Origin: Chamaecyparis obtusa
Lineage: Eukaryota > Streptophyta > Pinopsida > Cupressales > Cupressaceae
Assembly (NCBI GenBank): GCA_027943335.1
Contig: BSBK01000523.1
Location: forward strand, 372,001-436,000
DNA: 64,000 nucleotides
Direction: 5' to 3'
Shown here one piece after another: positions 21,923 to 33,440 of the stretch; position 1 is the stretch's first letter; every line of letters begins with the position of its first letter. The position numbers and the translations under genes are program-made. Below the pieces are notes generated by a model. It saw only the letters and a program-made list of their open reading frames with translations, searched no databases and was not told the DNA's origin.

Positions 21923-23321
21923 CTGAGAGAGAACCCAAATTAGCTCTTCCAGGATTTTAATATAATTTTGAAATAACTGCAACTATATTGTAATAATATT
22001 CATGCGAAACAATTCTGAATATATAGCTTTGAATTATCGAATTGCAAACAATAGTTTTCTCTTAAACTATTATAAAAAGAAAACTTATTTGCAAAAACAA
22101 ATTACATAAACATCTTATTCCGAAAATTTATTCAAGCACCTGAAACCGAAAATGCTCTCTAGCTATCACATTTTCCACACAAATGAAGCTGCCACCTTGA
22201 ATTAACAACACATGACTGCGAATTAGCAGTACGTGTAATGTCTGCACTGGACGTCGTACTAAGGAAATGGCCTAACGGCCTTTGCTGGAGTGATAATGAT
22301 GCCGCCAACACCCTCACACCCACGTGATGCAGATCTAGTTTGACGTAAGGAATGTATGGCCGGTTTTGCTGATAAATAAACGCCTCTCAATACATAATAC
22401 AATCGCAGCTTGAACACATATGCAAACAGCAATGATTTTCGATAATCTTTCCTTTGATAATGATTTTGATAATCAGGAAATAATTATATCAGCCTCCAAA
22501 ATATAATTCCAGAACTTTGTTGTGTTGAATTTACAAACACAATTTCTTCAGCAAACTCAAACTCCAGGTTGAATCATTCACCAATCCGATATACAACAGC
22601 ACCGAATTGTGATCTCAGAGATAATCAGCATGTAAAATTCACCATCATCAAATAATGGCTCAAATTACGAAAATGAGGAATCAGTCCTTGAAACCCTAGC
22701 CAGGATTTGTCCTCTTCCCAAATTCCAAGAAAAATAATGATTGCATAAGATGAGAAAAGTGCTTTTTTGAGTAGAATATATAAGCTTTATGGAAAAAGCA
22801 CTTTTTAATATTTTCACTTAATTGGCTTTTAAAAAATAATCTCATTTTATAACATAAAGTTATAAAGTCATAAGTTATTAAATTAAATCAAAATAATTTA
22901 ATTTAATAACGCATCTAAAATATAAGCCACTGAACTGTCTGACTGCAATCAACGAACTTTTGACAAAACACCAAGTCCAACTGCCCAGCTAGGAATAGGC
23001 ACTGCCCTGCTAGAAATAGCCACTGCTAAAAATAGACTTACTCTAAATAGTAAGTCTCTCAAACTGGAGATTCTCTAAAACTCGATCTTGAGGACACTCC
23101 GTGCAGACACCCTGCTAATCCTGGCCATACCCAAAATATCACTTACTAAAAATAGTAAGTTGACCAAAATGATCCGAACGAAGAGTAGACCTGATAATCA
23201 GAACCTCCAAAATGGAATCCGAACACTGGCTTCACCATTTGACCCCCTCTGATCGCTTGATTAGCCTGTGAGGGTTGCCAAACCAAGCTAATCCCATAAG
23301 TCTAAAAACAGGGACATTACA
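21923..23321 (-). repeat. 5' LTR of LARD-B
   Basis: 1,399 bp, plus strand ctgagagagaaccc ... cagggacattaca. In element orientation TGTAATGTCCC...CTCTCTCAG, so it ends in AG rather than CA. It carries the family palindromes at 23035-23056 and 23141-23160 and the gattagcctg...aagctaatc hairpin at about 23259-23293. Confidence 0.9.
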
Positions 23322-23326
23322 TTATT

Positions 23327-24521
23327 GAAGAGGAAGTATACATAGAGCAGCTAGAAGGATTTATCATTCATGACTGGGAGTCTCATGTGTGCATGCTGAA
23401 AAAGGCATTGTATGGACTCAAGCAAGCTCCCGTGCTTGGTATGAGAGAATTGATCACTATTTTCTGAGCTTGGGTTTCCAAAAGAATGATGTTGATCCTA
23501 ATCTATACTTCAAGGTATGTGATGACAAAGTTCTGATTTTAGTCTTGTATGTGGATGATTTATTCCTCACGGGTAATGATGATCTCATTATCAAATGCAA
23601 GGAGTAAGCTTCAAATTTTGAAATGAAAGACCTTGGCTTGTTGCACTATTTCCTTAGTCTCAAGGTATGGAAAAAATCAAATGAAATTATTTTAAGTCAA
23701 GGTAAATATTCAATTGATATTTTGAAGAGATTTGGTATGTTAGAATGAAAATCTATGGTGACTCCCATGGAAGTAAATCTGAAAAAGTTACATGATGATG
23801 CAGCTAATTCAGATTTAGTTGATCCTACTATGTATAGGCAACTAATTGGTTCTTTGATGTACTTGGTTAACATGAGACCTGATATATGTTAGGCAGTTAA
23901 TACATTGAGTCAGTTTATATGTGAACCGAGGCAAATTCATCTTGTAGAAGCCAAACATATATAGAGATATGTTTGTGGTACAGTAGGATATGGGTTAAAA
24001 TACTCATCTTGAGTTGAGCTGAAGTTGTAGGGGTTCTCTGATTCAAATTGGGCAGGTTGTGTACCTGATAGAAATAGCACCTCAAGTTGTTTCCGCCTTG
24101 GTTCAACCATGGTTTCTTGGTGCAGCAGGAAACAATCTTGTGTTGCTCAGAGTACAGCTGAAGTAGAATATGTTGCAGCATGTGTGGCTGCAAGAGAAGC
24201 TGTGTGCCTCCGTAAATTACCTGCAGGTTCATTTGTGCACCTTTGGAACCTAAAGTGATTATGTGTGATAACCAAAGTTGTGTGAAGCTTTCGGTTAATC
24301 CAGTGTTTCATGACAAAACCAAACACATGGAGATTAAATTTCATTACTTGAGAGATATGGTTCAAAGGAATGCAATTGAACTTAAGTATATTTCTATAGA
24401 GGAGCAAACTCCGGACATTCTCACCAAGCCACTTCTGAGAGTGAAGTTCTACTATTTTCGAGAAAACCTTGGCTTAGTGGAGAATGATGCTCTTGCTGAG
24501 AAAGAGTCTCAGCCTCAGTGA
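23327..24521 (+). pseudogene. Copia-A reverse transcriptase (C-terminal part) and RNase H
   Basis: Resumes Copia-A pol after the LARD-B insertion: EEEVYIEQLEGF, KKALYGLKQAP, a frameshift, then WYERIDHYFLSLGFQK and the RT catalytic LYVDDLFLTGND (about 23546). Further in: LGLLHYFLSLKVW, MYRQLIGSLMYLVNMRPDI, RNase H SDSNWAGCVPDRNSTS, TAEVEYVAACVAAREAVCL, and the tail MCDNQSCVKLSVNPVFHDKT...PDILTKPL (24243-24521). Several in-frame stops and at least two frameshifts make it inactive. Confidence 0.88.
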
Positions 24522-24539
24522 TTCATTGCTTATAATTAA

Positions 24540-25091
24540 TGAAATCTTCTCTGGGAGAAGTTTGAGGTGAAAGCCCTTGTTCCAACCTCTGAGTAGGCAA
24601 GGTGGTAATGCATTTTTCTCTAGAAGAAGTTTGAGGTGAAAGCCCTTGATCCACCCTCTGCGAGTAGGTATGGTGGAATCACCCTCTGCGAGTAGGTATG
24701 GTGGAATCACCCTCTGCGAGTAAGCAAGGTGATAATGCATTCTTCTCTGGGAGAAGTTTGAGGTGAAAGCTCTTGACCCACCCTTTGGGAGTAGCCATGG
24801 TGGAAGTCGTGTGTGCCTCCATGACTCATCTTGTTTTTTTTTATTCACCCTCTAGGAGTAGCTATGGTGAATATTACTATATGTTTTGCTTCACCCTCTA
24901 GGAGTAGCTATGGTGAATATTGTTATATGTTTTTGTTTCACCCTCTAGAGTAGCTATGGTGAATACTGTTATGCTGAGAAAACAATTAAATTGAGAATCT
25001 GTGATGAGATTATTTGTTGGCATTACTTAGTTGCAGCTAATTGTACTTGTCAAGAGGTGACCTGCTGAAGATCTCTCTTACTAAGAGGGAG
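24540..25091 (+). repeat. Minisatellite-like 3' region and polypurine tract of Copia-A
   Basis: Between the pol end and the 3' LTR there are tandem-like units caccctct(a/g)(g/c)gagtagc/gtatggtg(gaat) at about 24650-24965, and a larger unit ttctctgggagaagtttgaggtgaaagc at about 24546, 24616 and 24742. It ends in the purine tract ctaagagggag (25081-25091). Non-coding. Confidence 0.8.
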
Positions 25092-25744
25092 TGTTGAAGT
25101 ATGTAGCTGTGATAGAAACTTCATTTGCAATTTTGGTTTTGTTGGTCCTTTCAGTGCCTGATATTTCTCGTCTTCATTATCAGTCGAAAGTATTCCTTGT
25201 CTTGGCTTTTGTTGATGATGCTTGACACGACACTTCATATGATTCGTTGTTAAGTTGTATTTTGTTGCTCACTTGGAAGGAATGTGTAAGCAGCTGAATC
25301 ATTGTCGTCGATGATTAAGTAGTTGCTTAATCATCGATGACCATTATCATATATTCATGAGAACTGTTTTTGATATAGCTGTTTTGGTTATCGGCACATT
25401 TTGGTTAGCCGTTTTATGGCTATCGGAACATTGGTTATATTAATGGTTGTAACGGCTATTCATAAACAATGGTGCTTCACTTTGCTTGGCGGTAAGCCAA
25501 GTAAAGTGAAGCGTCGCTTTACTGCTTCACATTCTTGGAGGAATGAGCATATTCGAAGAGTATTATTAATAAGTAGCAATCTTGTAATCATTTTGAGACT
25601 CTGAATAAAGGATTCATATTTTTGTGGGCTGGGTTTTTCACCCTCAGGTGGAGGGTTTTCCCATGGTAATTTCTCTATGTTCTTCTATTGCTTTGTTTTG
25701 CATTTTATTGTGTGCAGATTTATATTCTGGTTCAAATTTCAACA
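25092..25744 (+). repeat. 3' LTR of Copia-A
   Basis: tgttgaagtatgtagctg ... ttcaaatttcaaca. It lacks about 300 bp present in the 5' LTR (junction gtattatta/ataagtagc near 25567) and has a small tandem duplication of ggttatcggcacatttt (about 25386-25409). It contains the hairpin 25474-25512 (gcttcactttgcttggc/gccaagtaaagtgaagc). Confidence 0.9.
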
Positions 25745-27290
25745 CGCAATGCATATAGAATTGCATCGGTTTACTATCAATTAGCCATTAATAAGGAGCT
25801 ATCAAAGGGAACTATATTAATTACTAAGGAAGCAATTATGAGATAACAAAAATATCTATTTAATATCAATATGATGATAATCAGTTGTTAGCAGCAGGTA
25901 TTGATCTGTATGAAGGTAGCAAATATTAGAGTCTAGTCGGTAATCGTTGTGAAAGGATACATCCAGCAAAGATCAAATCGATTATGAAAGATAACCATAT
26001 TATATTATGAAATGGTGTGATTAGTTAAGGAGGTGATTATGGAAAGGCATGGGTCATGCCTCTTGCAAATGTGAATTGTTCTACCAACCTACAATGTATA
26101 GAGGAATTCTCAACTTCTCAATTGATATCATATTTAGAACTTTTATCTCTTAACATCCATATTGAATCTGCTCGATTGAGCATCTGCCATTCGGCATTAA
26201 TAGGTTGCAAGGGTATAATTGTAGATCAGAGATGGCACCAGCGATTGCAGGCATTAAAAGTGTATATCAGAAACAGCGTCGACTATTAAGTTGCAAGCAT
26301 ATAAATCAGGATCTGAAACGGCAACATATTACTCAGCGATATTACCATATTTGTATAATTACATTGTCACATCAGACATGGCCTATGCATTGTAAATATC
26401 GATTGCATACTTATATTGTTTATATCAGAAATAGCATCATTGCATTATCACTATAAGTAGTAGAGACTATCGTATCCATAGCATATTTCACATCGATATA
26501 CTAGACATTGCTATCAATCATATTGATACCTATATCATATTGCATACACATATTGTTGACAGAACCTGAAATAGCAGTTGATATTTTCCAAGTGCAAGGA
26601 TTTGATAGAATAAGTGTGAGAAGTTGAAGTAATTGTCCTGATATTCCAAGATATCGAAAAAAGGGGATGTTACAATCACATAACACATATAAAAGCAGAA
26701 CATAAAATAAGAATCCGAGAACAATAAGTAGCAGATGGAACATCCAAAGGCACAATGCCAGAATAGAATCAAAATAACCACAACAAAAAGCTGCAAATAG
26801 GAGAGGCACTACATGTTGTACCATTTTATATGGTGAAACTAGGATAATATCATCATAATTGTTATGATCAAAAAATAATTTTAGTAGACTAAACAAAACA
26901 ATTTTAGAAGCTTCACCATTTAAATCAAGAATGACACACTTCAGAAAACTTCCTTTAAGAAGCTTAAGCCAACAACTGTTAATTAGTGCCAGTTAATTCT
27001 TAGAATTGACTTTGCAGTAATTGTGCTATTCAGTGAAAGATCTCACAATGCAATATGAGGGAGGTCTTGGCTTAAATCAGTTGCAATGATTCATAGTTAA
27101 AATGAAAGAACAATTGTTTTCAAGCGTGATCAGCATGAGTCGTGATAGGTATACTATTCTTAATATAGCCATACTTGAAGAGTTCCCTATGTTCTATATC
27201 ATATAGTGTTCATGATGACCACTAATATGTACGTCTTTCTAGTATTGATCCTTTAGTCAAATGAAAACAGTTGTCCTGATTAAGTAAAAA
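25745..27290. other. No gene; possible LTR edge at 26674
   Basis: AT-rich, short frames only. At 26658-26674 the plus strand reads aaaaaaggggatgttaca, resembling the ggggacattaca LTR edges elsewhere, so 25745-26674 could be part of an old minus-strand LTR into which Copia-A inserted. No polypurine tract or partner was seen. Confidence 0.3.
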
Positions 27291-27478
27291 CAGGTTTTAC
27301 AAGGACCCGAAACCTTTAACAAAGAGTTAAAAATATAGCATTAAAGTTTAACAAAAACTGTGTCGCAGCACCCAGGAACAAAAGCCTAAAGACAAAAGTT
27401 AGCAACCAAAACAGCAAGCTGCAACCAAAAAACACAGACAAGGACAGCAAAAAGACAAGACAATAGGAAAAAGGACAG
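27291..27478 (-). other. Probable 3' untranslated tail of the unknown coding remnant
   Basis: On the minus strand it reads ...gttaaaggtttcgggtccttgtaaaacctgtttttacttaatcagg, downstream of the coiled-coil frame. It has no poly(A) and no clear target duplication. It resembles 3' ends of plant retroposed units, but this is weak. Confidence 0.25.
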
Positions 27479-29297
27479 CTAGATGCATTTCATTAGGTCT
27501 TCAGCCTGGATCACCATAAGCTGCATCTGACTAGCTAGGTTCTTGAGCTCTTCCAGCTCCTTGTCATCTATGCTACCAGTCTTTCTTGTGCTTGCCCGTG
27601 TATGCTTTACCGGTCCCTTAGTGTCCTTCAGCTCCTTAACCTCTTTTTTGCCCTTTTCCTGCTCCATCTTGTCAACCAAGATCTTAGCATGTTCTGTGTA
27701 GGCTTTGAGACTAAAAAAGGCATTTCTCACCGATTTTTCTCATGGTGTCTTCTAGTTTATCCATTCTGTTATGCAGCGTGTGGAGCTTGTCATCGAAATC
27801 CCCATCAATAGCCCTGTCCTCTTTCTCTTTCAGTTTTTTTTCCATCTCACAGACCTTGTCAACCAAATCAGCATAAGCCTCAGCCCTACCCACCACATCC
27901 TTCATTTCATCGAGGCACTCTGCAACTGGTTTGTCCTCTATACTGATCTTCTTAATGAGGTTAACCTCGCATCCCATCACCCGCATTTTCTTTTTAATAT
28001 TGCCAATATCATCCATCATTTTTCCTAGCGTGCAGGTAAAATCCACCAATCAATTCTTATCTTTAGTCATATCATTTACCCCGCTTTTTTCCTTTTCAAT
28101 TTCCTCATTTGCAATATTCTCTGTAGCCTTGGTCCCTGTAATGCCTTTGTCAATACTATCCACAATCTCATCCATAACCTGGTAGACATTTTGCAGATTA
28201 TCCTTCTTCTCGAGAGAAATTTGGCCTTCACCCAAATTACCAATGTCGCCCTCCATCCTACCTTCTTCCCATTTCTCCTCCCCAATATTTTCCCCGATAC
28301 TCTTCTCCTGCTCCAGATTCTCATCATCCTCCAAGGAGAGAAGAATTCTCCTCTTGCTAGTGCTTTTCACCCTTTTTTTCTTTTTCTTGTTGCCGGTGAG
28401 CTCACCTCTTTTCCTCTTGTTACCCTCTTTCCCCTTTTACTCATACTCTTCATCTTCTGTGTCCTTTTCAGTGTCAGACTCTTCCACAGTTGCCTTCTTC
28501 TGATTTTTCTTAGGAGAACCTTTAAATTTAGCCTTCTTCGAGGAATTGGCCCCAAAGGGCACCTCCTCATCATCCTCTGTATCCTCAACATACATATTAT
28601 ATTCCTCTTTGCCTTTTGTTTCCTCCTCATCATCCCTGGTGTAACCCTTCAAGAAGGGTTTTTCCACTTTTTTTGTTTTGAGAAGGTCATACACCAAAAG
28701 CATGAGGCCCTGATGTGAGGCATGGTCCCCTTTCAAGTCCTTCTAAAGACTAATAATGGTGGAATCCAGCAAGCTCAACAAATAAAAAGGAAGACTAATT
28801 TTCACGTTATGTCTAAAATGATTTAACAACATAAAATGGTGCCCGTATGCTCTGGTAAATCTACCATCTAGAGTGATATAGTTGATGACAGCATATAACA
28901 CATACCTCCAAGGCCGAGAAATGCGCTTAGGTCTTTGCATTGTTCCCTGCAATTTAGAGCCTGAAATGAAAAGAATTCATTCAAAGTTTAAAGCTAGACC
29001 ATCTTCAAGTATTGATCATTAGGTCTTTGCATTATTGAACTTTCAGACATGCTAGCTACTAATGGAAGCAAGGTAAATACCATCAGTGACATCATTCCAA
29101 AATCTATAAAGCTTTGATGGATTGAGAATGAAAAAGGAATATTTTATAACCATGCATTTTTTGAATGTTAGAAGCGTCATGTTAATGAGTGGCCTCCAGC
29201 TATAGAAAGACAAAAAGAATCTGTCTGGAAAAGCAGCCAAGTTCCCCCATTGCTTCCTGGAGATTTGCAAGGTGTCATAATCAGATGGTATACTCAC
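27479..29297 (-). pseudogene. Multi-exon-looking coding remnant: unknown protein with acidic/Lys-rich and coiled-coil C-terminus
   Basis: Four pieces share one minus-strand frame: 29297-29052 (begins MSIPSDYDTLQISRKQWGN), 28952-28743 (QRPKRISRPWRYVLYAVINY), 28736-28437 (acidic and Lys-rich) and 28370-28050/28049-27711 (Glu/Lys-rich coiled coil). A shifted 27730-27479 ends in another coiled coil. Between the first two pieces the minus strand has a pyrimidine-rich acceptor ttcttttcatttcag just before 28968, so an intron is plausible. Stops at 28743, 28437 and 28050 interrupt the rest. I do not recognise the family. A captured host gene, a retrotransposon-borne ORF or a decayed host gene all fit. 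The base composition is clearly coding-like compared with its neighbours. Confidence 0.45.
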
Positions 29298-29736
29298 GGT
29301 TATAAAAATTTAGAAAAGCCAAACCAAATGTTGTGAATACATTATAGTGTGTTCAGATAAATTGTCTAGCTTTTTTATATAATTATGTTGCATGTTTTAT
29401 ATTTTCCATGTTGAAACATAATGTTTATAGTACAGTTCGGTATTTGAGATCCCTACTTTTATAGAATTGTCTATTTTGGTATTTCTAATTTGATTGATCA
29501 TTGATTATTAACTTAGGAGAGATCACAAGTCTTATGCCCCTCCTAGGCAGATGCCTTTGGTGAGCATTAGTCATTTCCTAAAAATGCATCGAAATTCCCA
29601 AAAATGCATCATACACATTAATTTTCTTTGATCAGAAAGAAAATGTTATTGAATAAATATGCCACTCAGAAATACGTGTGTATCTCTTAACTGCAGCAAA
29701 TACTAAGAAATACATGCTCAAAGTCATTCCATCCCA
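29298..29736. other. No gene seen; possible intron of the TatB-like gene
   Basis: Lies downstream (minus strand) of TatB exon 2. No further exon resembling the family's next segment was found here. Confidence 0.3.
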
Positions 29737-29799
29737 CTACAAAATATTTCCTTGAGAAAGTATGAAAGAGAAGTATTTTGCAGTTATGGGACTATGGAC

Positions 29800-30069
29800 C
29801 TGAGTAGCTTGAGATTGATGCAAAACATTTTCCATCTGTCCTCGGGCACTTTGGACATAGCCTACTGCTTTACCAGCTAACCTGCCAGCAGCTCTAGCAA
29901 TCCTTGGTACATCTTTTGGCCCTGCAACCACAGAAGGAAGTTCAGAGATACCAAAATTAATAAGAAACCATGACAAGAAAATATACAATACAAGGTCATT
30001 TCTCCCACCAATAACAGCAATAGTTGCTCCCAAAATTAGCAGCACCTCTCCATAAGAGAAACCAAACAT
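29800..30069 (-). CDS. TATB: TatB-like mitochondrial twin-arginine translocase subunit, first two coding exons
   Basis: Minus-strand ATG at 30069. Exon 1 (30069-30009) reads MFGFSYGEVLLILGATIAVI. A canonical 87-bp intron (29922-30008) starts gtggga and ends ggttgcag, joining ATT-G to GG-CCA to give VIGPKDVPRIARAAGRLAG. Exon 2 (29921-29800) continues KAVGYVQSARGQMENVLHQ and SQATQ up to a CAG/gtccat donor at a codon boundary. This is the TatA/B pattern: a short N-terminal membrane helix, the GPKD hinge, then an amphipathic helix. It matches plant TatB-like proteins assigned to the mitochondrial Tat pathway, which exports folded Rieske protein across the inner membrane with TatC. Without splicing, the frame reads through the intron. 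Later exons are not found in the window; they may lie beyond long TE-filled introns or be lost. Confidence 0.75.
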
Positions 30070-30653
30070 TGTCTCATGCAGAGATGCAACAATATGGACT
30101 CAAACTCTGCAACCAGACCAAAATCTTAAGTCAATATCATATCAAAATAATGTGTAAGTTACATAAACACACATTAATATATTTATGTAAATATTTCTAA
30201 TCTAATATTCATGTACATATTCACTAGCACTTGCACCAAAGGAGGTGCAATGGCTACGCCAATAGCAAGATATACTATTGGTATCATATTAGACTATAGA
30301 AAAACACGAAACAATCAAGAATGAAGATTCTCATCTTTTTTTTGTGAAAATGATGAAACTTAAATTTTAAAATTCAATTTTAATTGGTAGCGAAAAGGTG
30401 CATTGAGTTGTCAAATAATAAATTCTTCCTTTTCATTTGATGTAATTTGTTTGTCTGTGTGTCATCAAGAGCTGCCAATCTTCTTGTCTTTGTTCTGTTT
30501 TTGGTATGTTCTATAACACCTGACGAAATTGTGCCTGTCTTGTACTTTCACCTTTTTGTCAAAACATTGTTAGTAAGGTGACTACTGTCGTGAACTATTC
30601 CTATAATGTTCTAGCAGTTGAATGTGATGTGTAGATAGGCTTGTCCATCACAG
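30070..30653. other. Upstream region of the TatB-like gene
   Basis: The minus strand has ttttggtctggttgcag/agtttgag at about 30095-30120, a plausible acceptor of a 5'-UTR intron 35 bases before the ATG. No clear TATA box or other gene was seen. Confidence 0.3.
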
Positions 30654-32009
30654 TGTAATGTCCCCATTTTCATGAGTTTCAACTTTCAAAGGATTAGCCT
30701 ATTTCCTGACCCACATAGGCTAATGGAGTTGTTCAAAGGGTCCAATTTGGGCATCACAAACCTCTTCACATGGTTGTTGTAAGTGTTTACCTCACCAAAT
30801 CCTTCATTTGTTCTGAGGCATTGATATTTAGAGGTTTTTGGTTCTGTTTTGAGGGACTTAATATTTATAGTAAGTCGGTGGGTGATAGAGATGGACCCTT
30901 GCTATTTTTAATAAGGCACCCTAGCTAGCAATGAATGCAGTGGGCTACCTCTTGGTGAAATCAGAATTGATTTGCGATGATTAATGGAGTTATAATATTA
31001 TAATTATTACTAAAGTTATACTTTAATAATAATTAATTATGAAATGCATATCATTAATTGAATTATGAAGTGACTATAATAAAGTTATAATATAAAGTCA
31101 CTTCCAGTTATTCCAGCTTGTTCAAGAAGCTACTTCATAAAGAGGAATTAAAAGTAAAGAATGTTTTATCCCACATTGTTAAAAGTACAAGCATTCACCA
31201 ACTAAAAAGCTATATAAGCAAGGCCATCCTTTCATTTGAGACATGTTATGAGAATCGGATATTGAAACTATTTCTCTATTGTTGCTGGAAATCAGTGACT
31301 GGATATTCTAAGGACAAAAACCCTTGGAATTAGTGAAGGCTGGACCGAAACCCATTCTTTCCATGTGAGGTGAATTTGCATCTGAATTCACCATTTGGAC
31401 ATCAAATGTTTAAGGGTGAAGTTACAAGGAGTTTTGGTGCAGGTTTCAAGCAAGCAATCTTTGGTGAGTCCCATTGTTCATTCAAGAAGGCGTCACAAGG
31501 GAAATCAGAACTATATTAATTTGGCACCCTTGTTTGGAATCGTTGGCATATCTGAAGCAAATCGTGGACAGATAAAGAATTGAAAGAATCATTCTTTGGG
31601 CTGTGAGGATTCGGGACAAATCTGCAGGTAGTCACATTGGGACTGCATTCCCAGGTGCATTTGAACCATTGTGCAAACTTTTGTTAGTCATGTTTCATAG
31701 TTCGCATGATATATTAGCTAGAGGTTAGACGTCTCAATCTGAGAACCAATTCTGCCCAGAAATCAGGCTTGCATTGTTACTTCAGTTTGGTTACTTTTTG
31801 AAAAGCCTTTGATGTTTAAAATCTGCTTATTAGACAGTCCGCCAAGTGTTTGTCATTATTACTATAGAGGTAACAAAGGAAATCAAACCTGGTTTAGCTG
31901 CCAATTGTTTGACAAAATGCTGATGCATTTTCAGAATTAAGTAATGTCTCCTCTATGGACAGCCAACTGTTGATTGACTTCATACAAATTTGTTTGTTTA
32001 CTTGTTGCT
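30654..32009 (+). repeat. LTR (5' edge at 30654), interrupted on its right by a related LTR
   Basis: Starts tgtaatgtccccat. It carries the family hairpin gattagcctat...ataggctaat (30692-30724) and palindromic sites at 30855-30876 and 30897-30916. The 3' edge is not identifiable; the next LTR starts abruptly at 32010, preceded by ttgct, so the second probably inserted into the first. No primer site or polypurine tract lies between them. Confidence 0.65.
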
Positions 32010-33440
32010 TGTAATGTCCCCTTTTTAGCTCACCATGGTTGGTGGTATGGATTAGCCTATGCGCAGCCCTCGTAGGCTAATTAGATGATTAGAGGGTTCC
32101 CAGTTGGCAGAACAGCAGGCTCTTTCCCTTCCGGAGTACAGAAGCGTTCAAGATTTGCTCTTTGTTTGGTTCAGTTTGGTACACTTGCCATTTATAGTAA
32201 GTCATCTATCTAGCATTTCTATATTTGGCAGGGCCCCTGAACCGGTCTCAGTTACAGCAACGACCTTAGGAATTTTTGTTGATCAAGTATTCAGGGATTT
32301 ACTAATTATAGTAAATCAAAGATTGATAGAGATGGACCCTTACTATTTTTAGTAAGGCATCCTGGTTAGTAGTGAATGCAGTGGGCTATCTCCTGATTCT
32401 GACAGAATCGAGAAATAATGAGTATCTTTGGAGTTATGACATTTTAATTATTAATAAAGTAATACTTTATTTATAATTAATTAAAAGTACACATCATTAA
32501 ATGTTATTTGACTTTATTATTATAAGGGCTTATTTAATGATCATAAAGTCAAATTATAAGTGCAGATGAGGAATAATGTAAAGTGCCAATTTGAAGGGAG
32601 ATATAAGTGATTATTAAAATATACTTGATATTATTTCATTGTGCACCAAATGGAGGGAAATAATAAAGTATTATATTTCAAATATACCTCAAAACCAAAT
32701 ACAAATGGAAATCATGTGAGGTGTGAAGGAGAAGCTCCAGGGCGAATTGTTATGAGGAATTATAAATACATTCAAAAGCTAAAATCGAATTCATTCTATG
32801 CATTTGTGTTTATTGGATTTTGTGAAGAGAAGTGGTGACAAGGGTTTCAGTATTTTAGACTTAGAGAATTGTGAATTCTTCAGAGTTTTACAAGCATTTG
32901 AGGTGTTGAAAGACACACTGATATTTGGTAAATGGGTGACTCATTTCAAGGTTATCAATTGTGCTTAATTGTTAGAGAATTTAATTGGATTGCAGCCATA
33001 TGAGGGTTTGAAATCCAAGTGTATAAATCAGATTATTTGCAAAGGTTCGAGACTCATCAAATAATACCAATTGCAGCCATTAGAAGCCAGTGTGTGGAGT
33101 ATTAAAGGCAGCCGCAGGGTTTAAAGAAGTCACATGAGTCACTAGAAGGTGACGTTAGTGTTCTAGAGGGCATGTTGAGGGTTTTTGGAATGTCATTGGC
33201 TCATTTCTACATTGGAGTCTATGGATATTAATTTTCAGACAGAGTTGGAATCAATTTAAAACAATATCTCAAGCTACAATCAATTACCAGGTTTTCTATA
33301 TTATGTGCTTCCTAGTTTCAGATTTCTATATTTGCAAATAGTTTTATTGTAAGTTGTTTGTAATTGAAATAAGGAGTTATGAGGTTGCACAACAATTGTT
33401 TGTTGAAATGTTCATATCCATGTTGCATGCCAAGTATGTT
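32010..33440 (+). repeat. Second LTR of the same family, split by Gag-D
   Basis: Starts tgtaatgtcccctttt. Hairpin gattagccta...taggctaat (32050-32081) and palindromes at 32182-32203, 32296-32317 and 32338-32357. It aligns with 30654-31300 at moderate similarity by eye. It runs up to the Gag-D insertion at 33441; related non-coding sequence appears to resume at 43928. Confidence 0.6.

Larger units (their letters stand above)
12222..23321 (-). mobile_element. LARD-B: large LTR element carrying one long non-pol reading frame
   Basis: LTRs 12222-18740 (3' copy, split by Copia-C) and 21923-23321 (5' copy) enclose an about 3.2-kb internal domain, 18741-21922. The target duplication ttatt is perfect (12217-12221 and 23322-23326) and lies in Copia-A's RT. 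It has a tRNA-Met primer site (21911-21922) and a polypurine tract (18741-18757) but no gag, protease, integrase or RT. Instead a single frame of about 1,010 codons fills the internal domain. The LTR edge plus polypurine tract/tgcttgtcctcaagcaa layout matches E2 and suggests Gypsy-related ancestry (inference). Confidence 0.85.
9029..25744 (+). mobile_element. Copia-A: Ty1/copia retrotransposon split by a nested element
   Basis: LTRs at 9029-9976 and 25092-25744, tRNA-Met primer site at 9977, gag, protease, an integrase C-terminal piece, reverse transcriptase and RNase H in copia order, then a polypurine tract just before 25092. The body is interrupted at 12222-23321 by LARD-B. Flanking 5-mers cacca (9024-9028) and cgcaa (25745-25749) match at only three positions, so the insertion looks old. 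Frameshifts, stops and loss of the integrase core make it defective. Confidence 0.9.

Noticed and set aside
28191..28718. Plus-strand Leu/Phe-rich frame resembling a membrane protein
   Set aside because: It is the antisense of the Glu/Lys-rich coiled-coil frame, where complementing GAA/AAG codons yields Phe, Leu and Ser.
30654..33440. The two LTRs at 30654 and 32010 as a pair of one element
   Set aside because: No primer site or polypurine tract lies between them, and they are too divergent to be an LTR pair of one insertion.
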